A stretch of 64,000 bases of DNA from Bacteroidia bacterium (GTDB taxonomy: Bacteria > Bacteroidota > Bacteroidia > J057), in assembly GCA_033391075.1 (NCBI GenBank), contig JAWPMV010000001.1, positions 7,068,001 to 7,132,000 on the forward strand, in the 5' to 3' direction. A program made the translations under genes and the position numbers. Shown piece after piece: positions 45,677-54,486 of the stretch (its first letter is position 1; each line of letters starts with the position of its first letter). The notes under the pieces are model-generated. The model was given only the letters and a program-made list of their open reading frames with translations. It did not search any database and had not been told where the DNA came from.

Positions 45677-46180
45677 ATGGCCAAATACATCTCATCCTGG
45701 AATCAATTAGTCGAAGGAATTCCTTACACTCCAGGTGAGTTTTTAACTGCCACAGAGCGTCTCATTGTGTCCCGACAATTGCCCAATGTCAGCATGAGGC
45801 GCGTTACGCATGGCAGAGGCAGTTTAGGTAGACGACAGTACCTTCGGGTAAAACACCGGTCTACCTATATTGATATTGGTGCTATGCCCTATGGTGATGG
45901 CTTTGCCGTGTCATGGGTACATGAATCAGATCGCAGTGGAGACTTTTACGCGAGGATTTTCAATTTCTTTATCTGGCTATGGGGACTTATCCCCGAAATA
46001 GGCAGACGTGCCAATCCAATTATCAAAACCGCTAGGGATTTTGCTCAAAAGGATAAGCGGACACTTTATCACATTGATGATGAAATCATGTTTCAGAAGA
46101 TGGTGCATGACTGTGTCGTGAAAACCTTAAATGATATTACCGACGGTCGTGGCAGTCGTGGCCAGCGTCCAATATATTAA
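45677..46180 (+). CDS. Hypothetical protein co-transcribed with a TraD-like ATPase
   Basis: 167 residues. Basic N-terminal half (VSMRRVTHGRGSLGRRQYLRVKHRSTYIDIGAMPYGDGFAVSWV), then a hydrophobic stretch (FFIWLWGLIPEIG) and a C-terminal helix. No family recognised. It ends 2 bp before the TraD-like ATPase and must be its partner, perhaps a small membrane-associated subunit. Confidence 0.65.
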   Translation: MAKYISSWNQLVEGIPYTPGEFLTATERLIVSRQLPNVSMRRVTHGRGSLGRRQYLRVKHRSTYIDIGAMPYGDGFAVSWVHESDRSGDFYARIFNFFIWLWGLIPEIGRRANPIIKTARDFAQKDKRTLYHIDDEIMFQKMVHDCVVKTLNDITDGRGSRGQRPIY

Positions 46181-46182
46181 CT

Positions 46183-49100
46183 ATGTCTACTCACCATAGC
46201 GACATACTATCCAAACGATTCTATGACTGGGAAGTCTGGGGACGAGGCTGGTTTGTCCATGGTGAACCGATCTTCCCTGAACCCCCGTTTACCCCTTTCC
46301 CTGGTCATAGTATTGTCGCTACTAAACCTAAAGACGATACTTTCCGGCACAGTATCAGTAGCTACATTCTCTCTGCTATCAAGAATAGGATAGTAGGTAA
46401 GCCGGGAGATAATAGTGAAGAGGAACAATCCGTGGCTTTACCGAAGATATTTCCCGTTGTTGAAGAGTTGACAGAACTGGTCATGGCCATACCGCCAGAC
46501 TTTACGGTATCTCCATCGGTCATGGAGCAGTTCTTGGTGATGATTGCGAGTACCAAGTCTCCTGTTTCCTTTGAGATCGTTGGTACCCATCAGCATATAT
46601 TCTTTCAGTTTACCTGTCGGCTGTCTGAGGCAGGCTATGTCAGAAGTCAGCTCAAAGCCTTCTTTCCGCAAGTAGTGGTACAAGTTGCTGATGGTTCGTT
46701 GTATGGGGCTTTAGCCAGAGAAGAGTGTCTCAGTGTTACCTTAGAACTAGGACTGACGGAAGAGTTCATGCGTCCTATCAATATGCCAACCCAATTGGAC
46801 GTTGATCCCTACACCGCTATTGTTGGTATATTGGATGACTTGGACGAACATGAGGTAGCTGCTATTCAGATCCTGTTTCATGGAACAGAACGTCCCTGGG
46901 CTGATAGTGTGATCCGGTCAGTAACCACCAGCCGGGGAGAACCGTTCTTTCTCGATGCACCTGAGATGACCACGCTTGCCAAGGAGAAAGTAAGTCAACC
47001 ACTGATGGCCGTCAATGTACGTTTGATTGCCCAATCAAGAGATGAAGCGGCCTATGATCTGGCCGCATTACTAGGGAATGCTCTGGTGGCAGGTACGGAA
47101 CGAGTGGGATCAAATGCTCTGCAAGCCTTAGAAGCTGACGGCTTGGAGCATGTTAAATTCCTAACGTCATTGATCGAGCGTACCACCTATCGCACTGGAA
47201 TGATTCTTAACGTCAGGGAATTGATGGGCTTGGTCCATTTGTCCGGGAATCTGCCGTCGAATAAGCTGGTACAGTTTAGTAAGAGTAAACGAGCACCAGA
47301 GATAACAAATATTGAGGAATATGTTATTGGCTACAATCCTCATCAGGGAGAAGCTCATACTGTAGGGCTACCGTTGCCGGTACGACTTCGTCATATTCAC
47401 CTCGTTGGTGCTACGGGGACGGGTAAATCTACCTTACTCGTCAATCTCATCCTTCAGAACATCCTCAATGAACCTTATGGCGGAGCCGTCCTTGATCCCC
47501 ATGGTGATCTCATTGACGACATTGTCGCTCAAATTCCAGAACACTTACAGCATAAATTTATCCTGATTGATCCCAGTGATGATCTCTACTCCATTGGGTT
47601 TAATCTGTTATCCGCTAACAGTGAACATGAGAAAGTTATGTTGGCCTCTGACTTGGCCGCTAGCTTTAAGGCCCAGACGACCAGTTGGGGTGATCAGATG
47701 GATACCGTCCTTCAAAATGCCATTGCAGCTTTCCTTGAGAGTAGTCGCGGCGGCACTCTGATTGATCTGCGACGATTTCTGGTAGATGAGAAATTCAGGA
47801 AGCAGTTTCTCACCACGGTTACCGATCCCTTGATCGTCTCCTACTGGGAGAAAGAGTTTCCCAAGTTACGTTCTGGCTCAGTGTCATCACTGTTGTCCCG
47901 GATGCAGTTGTTTCTGCGGCCCAAGCCCGTCCGCTACATGCTCATGCAAAAAGAGGGGCTGGACTTTAATCAGGTAATGAATGACGGGTTAATCTTGTTA
48001 GTCAAACTCTCACAGGGTCTCATTGGTGAAGAGAATAGTCATCTATTAGGATCAATGATCCTCACCAAACTCTATCAGTCAGCCTTAGGCCGACAAGTCT
48101 ACGACAAACACGAACGGGTGCCTTTCTTTGTTTACCTGGATGAGTTTCAAAACTTCATTACCCCTACCCTGGAGGGGATACTCTCAGGCGCAAGAAAGTA
48201 CGGCTTAGGTCTCGTCTTAGCCCATCAGTCGATGGATCAATTGTATCGCCGCAGTCCGGCCGTAGCCAATTCCGTGATTGCTAACGCAGGTACCCGGATA
48301 TGTTTTCGTCTCGGGGACAATGATGCCAGTAGTTTGCAGAATAGCTTTGCTGACTTTGATGCCAATGATCTGTTGTCGCTCAAGATCGGTGATGCCATAG
48401 TTCGTGTGGGTACCAAAGATCAGGATTTTAATCTCAAGACGCTGTTACCGGACAAGGTACCCCTGGCCACTGCCAGAGGGCGGTATCTGTCAGCTCTCCA
48501 TATATCCAGTCTCACCTTTGGCACACCAATTCGGGAACTGGAAGAGATCCTTCAGCGAGAGTATGCGGGTGATAAAGCTGACAAGTCATCTATCTTTGAA
48601 GAGGTAGATTTTACCGAAGTACCCGACGAACCAGAGGTAAAACCAACCAGCAAGCCAAAGCCACCCAAGGAACCCCGATTTCTGTCTGCGCCACCACAGA
48701 CCAAGACCAAACCAGTTGAGACCACCACTGATCCTGAAACAGCGCGGGAGGAGATCATTAAACGTGCCAAGCAAAAGGCGGAAGAAACTGAGCATCGGAG
48801 CCTTCAGATGCACATCAAAAAGGTGGCCGAAGGAATGGGATATTTGTCTGTCATGGAAGCCCCCACACCTGACAGAAAAGGTCGAGTTGATGTCCTGTTA
48901 ACCAAAGACAAACACACCATTGCCTGTGAGGTAGCCGTAACCACCACCAACCAGCATGAACTGGGTAATATTCAAAAGTGTCTGACAGCGAAGTATTCCC
49001 TGGTGGTGGTCGTCTCAGAAAAGCCTAAGCGATTGGAGAACATAAAATCCTTGGTGGCGAAGTCAGTCTCCAAGACCGCCCAGAAGCGGATTCACTATGT

Positions 49101-49287
49101 GAATAAGGATGGTTTCTTTCAGTTACTCATGGAGTTGAAAGTTAAGTCGAAGAGTACGGAAAAGACGATTAAGGGTTATCGCGTGAAGTCTTCATATAAG
49201 GCGGTATCTGGGAAAGATGCACAACGGATGCAGGAACAATTGGCAGATATTTACATGAAGTCCAAAAAGTCAAAGCCCAAAAAATGA
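46183..49287 (+). CDS. TraD/HerA-like ATPase with nuclease-fold C-terminal domain
   Basis: 1034 residues. The N-terminal 370 residues are not recognised. ATPase motifs: GATGTGKSTLL near 408-418, VLDPHGDLIDDI, VYLDEFQNF near 648-656, and ARKYGLGLVLAHQSMDQL. These are type IV coupling or HerA-like DNA-pump motifs. A Pro/Lys-rich linker (VKPTSKPKPPKEPR) leads to a C-terminal domain (about 870-990) with GRVDVLL (Asp903) and IACEVAVTT (Glu916) where the catalytic lysine of PD-(D/E)XK is replaced by Ala918. It probably moves DNA during transfer, with the tail binding DNA. Its end overlaps the convergent HTH gene by 18 bp. Confidence 0.82.
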   Translation: MSTHHSDILSKRFYDWEVWGRGWFVHGEPIFPEPPFTPFPGHSIVATKPKDDTFRHSISSYILSAIKNRIVGKPGDNSEEEQSVALPKIFPVVEELTELVMAIPPDFTVSPSVMEQFLVMIASTKSPVSFEIVGTHQHIFFQFTCRLSEAGYVRSQLKAFFPQVVVQVADGSLYGALAREECLSVTLELGLTEEFMRPINMPTQLDVDPYTAIVGILDDLDEHEVAAIQILFHGTERPWADSVIRSVTTSRGEPFFLDAPEMTTLAKEKVSQPLMAVNVRLIAQSRDEAAYDLAALLGNALVAGTERVGSNALQALEADGLEHVKFLTSLIERTTYRTGMILNVRELMGLVHLSGNLPSNKLVQFSKSKRAPEITNIEEYVIGYNPHQGEAHTVGLPLPVRLRHIHLVGATGTGKSTLLVNLILQNILNEPYGGAVLDPHGDLIDDIVAQIPEHLQHKFILIDPSDDLYSIGFNLLSANSEHEKVMLASDLAASFKAQTTSWGDQMDTVLQNAIAAFLESSRGGTLIDLRRFLVDEKFRKQFLTTVTDPLIVSYWEKEFPKLRSGSVSSLLSRMQLFLRPKPVRYMLMQKEGLDFNQVMNDGLILLVKLSQGLIGEENSHLLGSMILTKLYQSALGRQVYDKHERVPFFVYLDEFQNFITPTLEGILSGARKYGLGLVLAHQSMDQLYRRSPAVANSVIANAGTRICFRLGDNDASSLQNSFADFDANDLLSLKIGDAIVRVGTKDQDFNLKTLLPDKVPLATARGRYLSALHISSLTFGTPIRELEEILQREYAGDKADKSSIFEEVDFTEVPDEPEVKPTSKPKPPKEPRFLSAPPQTKTKPVETTTDPETAREEIIKRAKQKAEETEHRSLQMHIKKVAEGMGYLSVMEAPTPDRKGRVDVLLTKDKHTIACEVAVTTTNQHELGNIQKCLTAKYSLVVVVSEKPKRLENIKSLVAKSVSKTAQKRIHYVNKDGFFQLLMELKVKSKSTEKTIKGYRVKSSYKAVSGKDAQRMQEQLADIYMKSKKSKPKK

Positions 49288-49701
49288 GTTGAGCTTGCTG
49301 AGCGTTTTGGTAAACGGTGGCTTCTTCCCAAGATTCCGTTCAAGTCGCCACAAGGTATATTCATCTACCCCAATCCGCCTAGCTACTACCTTCTGAGCTA
49401 CACCTTCATATCGCCTATATCTTCTAATTTTATACCCCCATGATTCGTCATCCGACTCAGGATAATACCCTAAAAAGTTAATGATCTTTGGCCAGTTATG
49501 AATATGTGGTTCATTGTGATTTAACTCCCAATTAACCAGACAATCAGGGGTAATACTGAGTTGTTTAGCTACTTGTGTTTGATACAATCCCCGATCCATT
49601 CGCACTTTTCGCAAATGATCACCAACGGTATGTAAACTGGCTGGATAGCCGTATGGAGGCGGTTTTTGAGCTTTAATAGACAAGTGGCATTTTGGCAACA
49701 C
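49270..49701 (-). CDS. Double-HTH protein at the element right end
   Basis: 143 residues from a GTG at 49701, inside the attR arm. Two HTH modules: TVGDHLRKVRMDRGLYQTQVAKQLSITPDCLVNWELN (about 26-62) and KIRRYRRYEGVAQKVVARRIGVDEYTLWRLERN (about 91-123). It sits at the attachment site, and in the circular form the integrase frame enters it directly. In the integrated state only GTG or TTG codons are available before a TGA upstream. A separate regulator with a GTG start is possible, since similar proteins, as I recall, often begin near an LPxC motif as here. Confidence 0.8.
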   Translation of the reverse strand: MLPKCHLSIKAQKPPPYGYPASLHTVGDHLRKVRMDRGLYQTQVAKQLSITPDCLVNWELNHNEPHIHNWPKIINFLGYYPESDDESWGYKIRRYRRYEGVAQKVVARRIGVDEYTLWRLERNLGKKPPFTKTLSKLNSFFGL

Positions 49702-50192
49702 AACCTTGTCTCTGCGGATATTTCAACCATCCGACCCGAGACTGTATTTGCAATCCCATGCAAATCCAAAAATACATGGGGAAGATATCCGGTCCACTTA
49801 TGGATCGCATCGATATGCACATTGAAGTTACTCCCGTTCCTTTTGAAGACCTTTCTTCCATGAGCAAAGGAGAAAGCAGCAAAGTTGTCCGGCAAAGGGT
49901 GATTGCTGCTCGTGAAATCCAGCAAGAACGCTTCAAAGATTATCCCGGCATCTATGCCAATGCCATGATGCCTAATCCCATGTTACGCACCTATTGTAAG
50001 ATCAATAAACAGGGCGAAGCGCTATTGAAACTTGCGATGCAAAAGCTTGATCTTTCAGCCCGAGCCTTTGATCGGATTTTAAAGGTGGCGAGAAGCATAG
50101 CGGATTTGGCTGCGGCCAAGGATATTTCTCCTACGCATATTGCGGAGGCGATTCAGTACCGGTCGCTGGATCGGGAGGGGTGGGGGAAATAG
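49692..50192 (+). pseudogene. comM: comM/yifB 3' part
   Basis: Encodes the ComM C-terminal region from CLCGYFNHPTRDC onward: the zinc-ribbon-like cysteines (CLCGY... CIC), KISGPLMDRIDMHIEV with the DR arginine finger, and the C-terminal Mg-chelatase helices (LKVARSIADLAAAKDISPTHIAEAIQYRSLDR). A TTG at 49692 in element DNA can start it in frame, but without the ATP-binding half it should not be a working helicase. Excision restores the full gene. Confidence 0.92.
49693..49708. other. attR: right attachment site
   Basis: Arm TGGCAACACA (49693-49702), one spacer base, then core CCTTG (49704-49708). The arm is the reverse complement of the left arm. To the right of the core is the comM 3' part. 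Confidence 0.85.
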
Positions 50193-50346
50193 GGAAGTTT
50201 TTGAAAGGCCTGCTAAAGCCTGTACTGATGAAAAAATGGATAGAGTTGTTTCTCGAATCTAAAGATTGATGTAGCCAAAATTGGCAAATTGCTATCTGTT
50301 TATTAAGTATCTTTGACCAAGTTTTAATCAGAAAAACTGGCAAAAT

Positions 50347-50781
50347 ATGAAGTCTTTTCTAGATGAATCAACGGGATACCTAACCCACATTACAGCACTT
50401 TTATTGAAAAGAGAATTATTTGAAGCCATCAAAAAGTTCAAAATTAATATCACTCCAGAACAGTGGGCCATACTCAATAGATTAAATGAACATCAAGGAC
50501 TTACGCAAAATGAAGTCGCCAAAATTTCTTTTAAAGACAATGCCAACATCACCCGAATTATTGATAGGCTTGAAGCTAAGGGTTTGGTAGAAAGGAGAGC
50601 AAATCCCAAGGATCGAAGAATCTGGAAAATCTATATTACAGATGAAGGGCGAAAAGTTCGAGATTTAATCGAACCCCTGGCCATAGAAGTTCTTAAGAAA
50701 GCTACCAAAAATATAGACTCAAAAGAGGTAAAACTATACAATGAGGTGGCCAAAAGAATCGTGGCAAATTTGGAGAGATAA
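50347..50781 (+). CDS. MarR-family transcriptional regulator
   Basis: 144 residues with a winged helix: ITPEQWAILNRLNEHQGLTQNEVAKISFKDNANITRIIDRLEAKGLVERRANPKDRRIWKIYITDEGRKV. This is a standard MarR dimer-forming regulator. Just downstream of it, the two TTGTC-N2-GACAA palindromes at 50799-50825 sit on the promoter of the cytochrome b561 gene and are the likely operator. Confidence 0.9.
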   Translation: MKSFLDESTGYLTHITALLLKRELFEAIKKFKINITPEQWAILNRLNEHQGLTQNEVAKISFKDNANITRIIDRLEAKGLVERRANPKDRRIWKIYITDEGRKVRDLIEPLAIEVLKKATKNIDSKEVKLYNEVAKRIVANLER

Positions 50782-50830
50782 TTTTTTTATCTATATATTT
50801 GTCACGACAAACATTGTCTAGACAATGTTT
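50769..50830 (+). promoter_or_regulatory. Promoter with tandem MarR-type operators
   Basis: TTTG (50769-50772), 21-nt spacer, TATATTTG (50794-50801) fit the Bacteroidota -33/-7 pattern. TTGTC-AC-GACAA (50799-50810) overlaps the -7 box; TTGTC-TA-GACAA (50814-50825) lies at the core of a 22-bp perfect palindrome (50809-50830). Centres are 15 bp apart. MarR binding would block polymerase. Confidence 0.75.
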
Positions 50831-50865
50831 TTGGTATCAAGAACTATCTCTTAAACATTGGGTTA

Positions 50866-51405
50866 ATGTCTCGAATACCAATTAAAAATGACATAACTGA
50901 AAAGCACTCCAAAGGGGTAATAACTATTCATTGGATAACGGCAAGCTTAATTTTTGTCTTATTCCCACTGGGTAAATACATGGCGGATTTGGCTCCAGAA
51001 AACAAACTGGATCTTATCAAAATACATGCAATTTTGGGGATACTAATCTTTAGCCTGACAATCGCCAGAGCGGTTTTGTTTTTTACAGTTAAGCGTCCGA
51101 AACACTTAGATACAGGATCAAAATTCAACGACTTATTAGCTGTGTTGATTCACTATTCCTTCTATTCATTGCTGCTGATCCTTGGGACTTCAGGGATTGC
51201 AACTATGATATCAGGGGGCTATATCGATGCATTAACAGCTGAACCCGTGATTACAGATCTTATTCGACCAAGAACTGAAATAAGCGCTTTGAAGTATCAC
51301 AACATTTTAGCCGGGACGCTGATCATTCTTGTTTTCATGCACATCGCTGGTGTAATCAGATTTAATATCAAACATAAAACCAACGCTCTAAAACGAATTA
51401 CTTGA
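50866..51405 (+). CDS. Cytochrome b561-family membrane protein
   Basis: 179 residues, four membrane helices. Opening TIHWITASLIFVLFPLGKY with a histidine ligand, IHAILGILIFSLTIARAV, a third helix near YSFYSLLLILGTSGIATMI and KYHNILAGTLIILVFMHIAGVIRF are the two-haem b561/DUF pattern of bacterial YodB/CybB proteins. Moves electrons from quinol to a periplasmic acceptor such as superoxide or a reductase. Under the MarR-type operator, suggesting an oxidative or quinone signal. Confidence 0.85.
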   Translation: MSRIPIKNDITEKHSKGVITIHWITASLIFVLFPLGKYMADLAPENKLDLIKIHAILGILIFSLTIARAVLFFTVKRPKHLDTGSKFNDLLAVLIHYSFYSLLLILGTSGIATMISGGYIDALTAEPVITDLIRPRTEISALKYHNILAGTLIILVFMHIAGVIRFNIKHKTNALKRIT

Positions 51406-51440
51406 AAAGAAAGCTGGCAATTGGCCTGAACATTCTTCCT

Positions 51441-51920
51441 ATGAAAAGATTAATATTTTCCATCCAATTATTAGGGATTATCAGCATCGCGGCCTTTGCA
51501 GGAGCCATGATTATGCTATACACATCCCTCGTGTCTTTTTGGGAGCAAATACCAGCGGAAGATTTTTTCAACTGGTATTCGAATTACTCCTCAGGAATTG
51601 AAGCTACTACAGGCCCCCTGGTAATGCTAAGTTTATTCCTGCCTTTGCTTGCCATCCTCCTGGTAAGGAAGATTCCTCAAAGCAGAATCTATTGGCTTAT
51701 TTCATTCTTGTTATGCATCGGAATTATGGCAATTACCCTGAGTTACTTTGTTGAGGCAAACACCTCTTTTGCCACAAGATCAATTGAAGCTGCTCATCTA
51801 AATGAAAGTATACATAGATGGGGGGATTTGCATCTCCTTAGAATTTCCATGGCCTTGATTTCTGCCGTATTTGCGGGTATTGGGCTTCTAAAATATTTGT
51901 CTAATAGCAATGAGGATTAG
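51441..51920 (+). CDS. Membrane protein, DUF1772-like
   Basis: ATG at 51441 (MKRLIFSIQLLG) gives 159 residues; a TTG frame from 51402 overlaps the upstream stop and is less likely. Four hydrophobic helices (IISIAAFAGAMIMLYTSL, LVMLSLFLPLLAILL, WLISFLLCIGIMAI, ISMALISAVFAGIGLL) with loop NxxIHRWGDLH resemble the DUF1772 anthrone-oxygenase-like group. Likely in the same operon as cytochrome b561. Confidence 0.7.
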   Translation: MKRLIFSIQLLGIISIAAFAGAMIMLYTSLVSFWEQIPAEDFFNWYSNYSSGIEATTGPLVMLSLFLPLLAILLVRKIPQSRIYWLISFLLCIGIMAITLSYFVEANTSFATRSIEAAHLNESIHRWGDLHLLRISMALISAVFAGIGLLKYLSNSNED

Positions 51921-52140
51921 CATATCTCAGGCTAAGAGAAAAGCATAAATAGGTTTACAGCTACTATGAAAATTGAAAAAATATGGCCCTTTGCTCCTGG
52001 AAAATCAACTAAATCATGGAATTGGCAGCAATTCTACTCAAACAGCAATTTCAGCATCTATGTAGTTTCGCAAATTTGAGGGAGTAGCCTGCAGATTGAT
52101 CAATACTAAGCTAAAAGAAACATGCGTAAATCTATTTCAT

Positions 52141-52560
52141 ATGAAAAATATCAAAACAATATCAAGGATTAACCTGATTGCTTTTTTCATTGTTTTAATT
52201 TCTTGTAGCGATGGAAAAAATACAGAATCACTAAGTGAAAACAAGTCAATTATGGAAAAGGAAAAATCAGAATTTATCACTCTAATTAACTCTTTTGAAG
52301 TACCAAGTGGGAAATTAGAAGAGTCAGTGAAATATTGGGAAGCTTGTCGGGACTTTCTGAAAGTTCAGCCAGGATATGTCTCTACAAAACTTCATCAATC
52401 CCTAAAAAATGATGCTAAATTTCAATTGGTAAATGTCGCAATGTGGACCAGTCCTCAGGCTTTTATCAATGCCTCTGATAAAATGAGAAAGGAACTAGGA
52501 GTTGCAGCTGTGGAGGGGCTGAAACCTAATGCATCTCTTTACACAGTTATAAGGGAATAG
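52141..52560 (+). CDS. Lipoprotein with monooxygenase-like (ABM) domain
   Basis: 139 residues from the ATG at 52141 (MKNIKTISRINLIAFFIVLISC), a lipoprotein signal ending at the ISC lipobox. After a short linker the body (FITLINSFEVPSGKLEESVKYWEACRDFLKVQPGYVSTKLHQS... FQLVNVAMWTSPQAFINA) is the ferredoxin-like dimeric alpha-beta barrel of antibiotic biosynthesis monooxygenases. Located outside the cytoplasmic membrane by the lipid anchor, which is unusual for this fold. Confidence 0.78.
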   Translation: MKNIKTISRINLIAFFIVLISCSDGKNTESLSENKSIMEKEKSEFITLINSFEVPSGKLEESVKYWEACRDFLKVQPGYVSTKLHQSLKNDAKFQLVNVAMWTSPQAFINASDKMRKELGVAAVEGLKPNASLYTVIRE

Positions 52561-52781
52561 TAACGGGATATAACAGAAGGAAGACTTCGGCCTCTCACTG
52601 AAATTGCTTCACAGAAATTCAATTCGCCTTGTTCAGTGCTATACTGTTGGATTATTCCTTTTCCTTCTTCCTCATTCCCCCTTTGTCAAGTCTTTATCTA
52701 GTGAAAAATACAGGCAGATCGACAAAGAAGCTGTAAATTATAGGCCATTGCTATAAGAATTCCTCAAAAATCTACAGCTAT

Positions 52782-54398
52782 ATGAAGTCTCTTGCTTCTA
52801 TCATTATTGCGTGCAGAAAACTCTGCCTTTTTCTCCTGACTTCCTTCTGTCTCTTTCTCATGCCACTACAGGCACAGGATAAAAAACCCAACATCATTTT
52901 TATCATGTCTGACGACCATACGACTCAGGCAGTGGGCGCCTATGGAAGTCGCTTGGCGCGCCTGAATCCCACGCCTGTCCTAGATAAATTGGCAGCAGAA
53001 GGCATGCTCTTCGAACGGGTATTTTGTACAAATTCAATTTGCACACCTAGCCGTGCGACCATTATCAGCGGACAATACCCACAAACCAATGGAGTGCTCG
53101 ACCTTGATCACCAACTTCCCATCGAAAAACAATATTTGCCCATCGAGATGAAGAAGCTGGGCTATACGACTGCCATGGTTGGCAAATGGCATTTGAAAAA
53201 TGAGCCCGCCAATTTTGATTACTACAATGTGCTGGTCGGCAAAGGAGGACAGGGAAGCTATTTTGATCCCGTTTTGGCAGATAAGAATAAAGGCAATTGG
53301 CCGGATAACAAAGTCGCGCATACAGGCCATTCCACAGACATCATTACAGATCTTAGCCTGAATTATCTCGAGAACAGGGATCGATCCAAGCCCTTTTTTC
53401 TCATGCATCACTACAAGGCGCCTCACGATAATTTTGAATATGCCCCCCGCTATGAAGACTACCTGGCCGATGTCGAAATCCCTTAACCCAGCAGCCTATA
53501 TTCACAGCCCTTTTGGGGTTCGCTGGCTACCCGAGGAGAAGAAGATGCCCTCCGACATTTGATTGGTACTTCGGTATCTCCCAGACATAAGCGCCGCAAC
53601 TACGTCAACTTTTACAAATACCAGGACCTGGCTGAGAAAGAAGCAACGCATAAGGCGTATCAAACTTATCTGAAACACTACCTCCGTTGCGTAAAAGGGG
53701 TGGATGATAATTTGGGCCGACTTTTTGACTACCTGAAAAAAGAAGGTTTGTGGGAAAATACCATCATTATTTATACCGGAGACCAGGGCTTTATGCTGGG
53801 AGAGCATGACCTGATTGATAAACGTTGGATGTACGAAGAGTCTATGCGTATGCCTTTCCTTGTGCATTATCCGGAAAAGGTTAAGGCAGGTGCTCGATCA
53901 AAACTTCTAATTAACAATGCAGACTTTGCCCCGACTATGCTGGAATTGGCGGGAGGGAAAGTTCCGGACTATATGCAAGGCATGAGTTTCAAGCAGGAAT
54001 TGCTTGGTCAGGAAATATCCAATTGGCGAGATGCGACCTATTACCGCTATTGGATGCACATGATTCATCATGAAGTGCCCGCTCATTTTGGCATCAGAAC
54101 GGATCGATACAAACTGATTTTCTACTACAGCTCCCATTATCGATCAGATGAGGAATCGCAGAAGTTTTACTGGTGGAAACAGTATTCACCTGTGAAATCG
54201 ACAGCTCCTATTGCCTGGGAATTTTACGACCTGGAAAATGATCCGGACGAATTGCACAATCGCTACGATGATCCGGCTTATCAGGACATTATTGCTCGCT
54301 TGAAAGTTCAACTAGCCAGGGAGCGTGAAGATTTGAAAGAAGGCGATGAGAATTTTCCCAAGATCAGGGAGGTTGTGGAGAGGAATTGGGAGAACTGA
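52782..54398 (+). pseudogene. Sulfatase interrupted by one in-frame TAA
   Basis: An N-terminal signal peptide precedes a type I sulfatase domain: NIIFIMSDDH metal residues and the formylglycine motif CTPSR at 87-91, then VGKWHL. At 53484-53486 a TAA follows DVEIP; the same frame continues PSSLYSQPFWGS... straight into the rest (YTGDQGFMLGEHDLIDK, RTDRYKLIFYY, EFYDLENDPDELHN). GAA to TAA would explain it exactly. No frameshift is needed; the total would be 538 codons. Either a young pseudogene, a sequencing error or a read-through case. Confidence 0.88.
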
Positions 54399-54486
54399 AT
54401 CGGAGGGTAATCAATATCCCAAATATTCTTAAGGATTAGATGTATAAGAAAGTATATTGGGGAATGAGCTACTCCTAAACCAAGCT

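Larger units (their letters stand above)
5753..49708. mobile_element. Integrative mobilizable element in comM (about 43,956 bp)
   Basis: The limits are set by the split comM gene: removing 5753-49708 and keeping one CCTTG core rejoins 1058 nt and 484 nt into 1542 nt, exactly 514 codons. The element has a serine integrase at the left end, an excisionase-like protein, relaxase, MobC-like protein, two conjugation-type ATPases and much defence cargo. No VirB4/VirB6/VirB8-VirB10-type channel genes were recognised, so transfer probably needs a helper. Cargo with a T9SS tail shows some history in Bacteroidota. Confidence 0.9.

Noticed and set aside
39941-53486. Alternative genetic code with TAA as a sense codon, suggested by two in-frame TAA codons
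   Set aside because: TAA ends many intact genes in the window, and only these two genes are affected.
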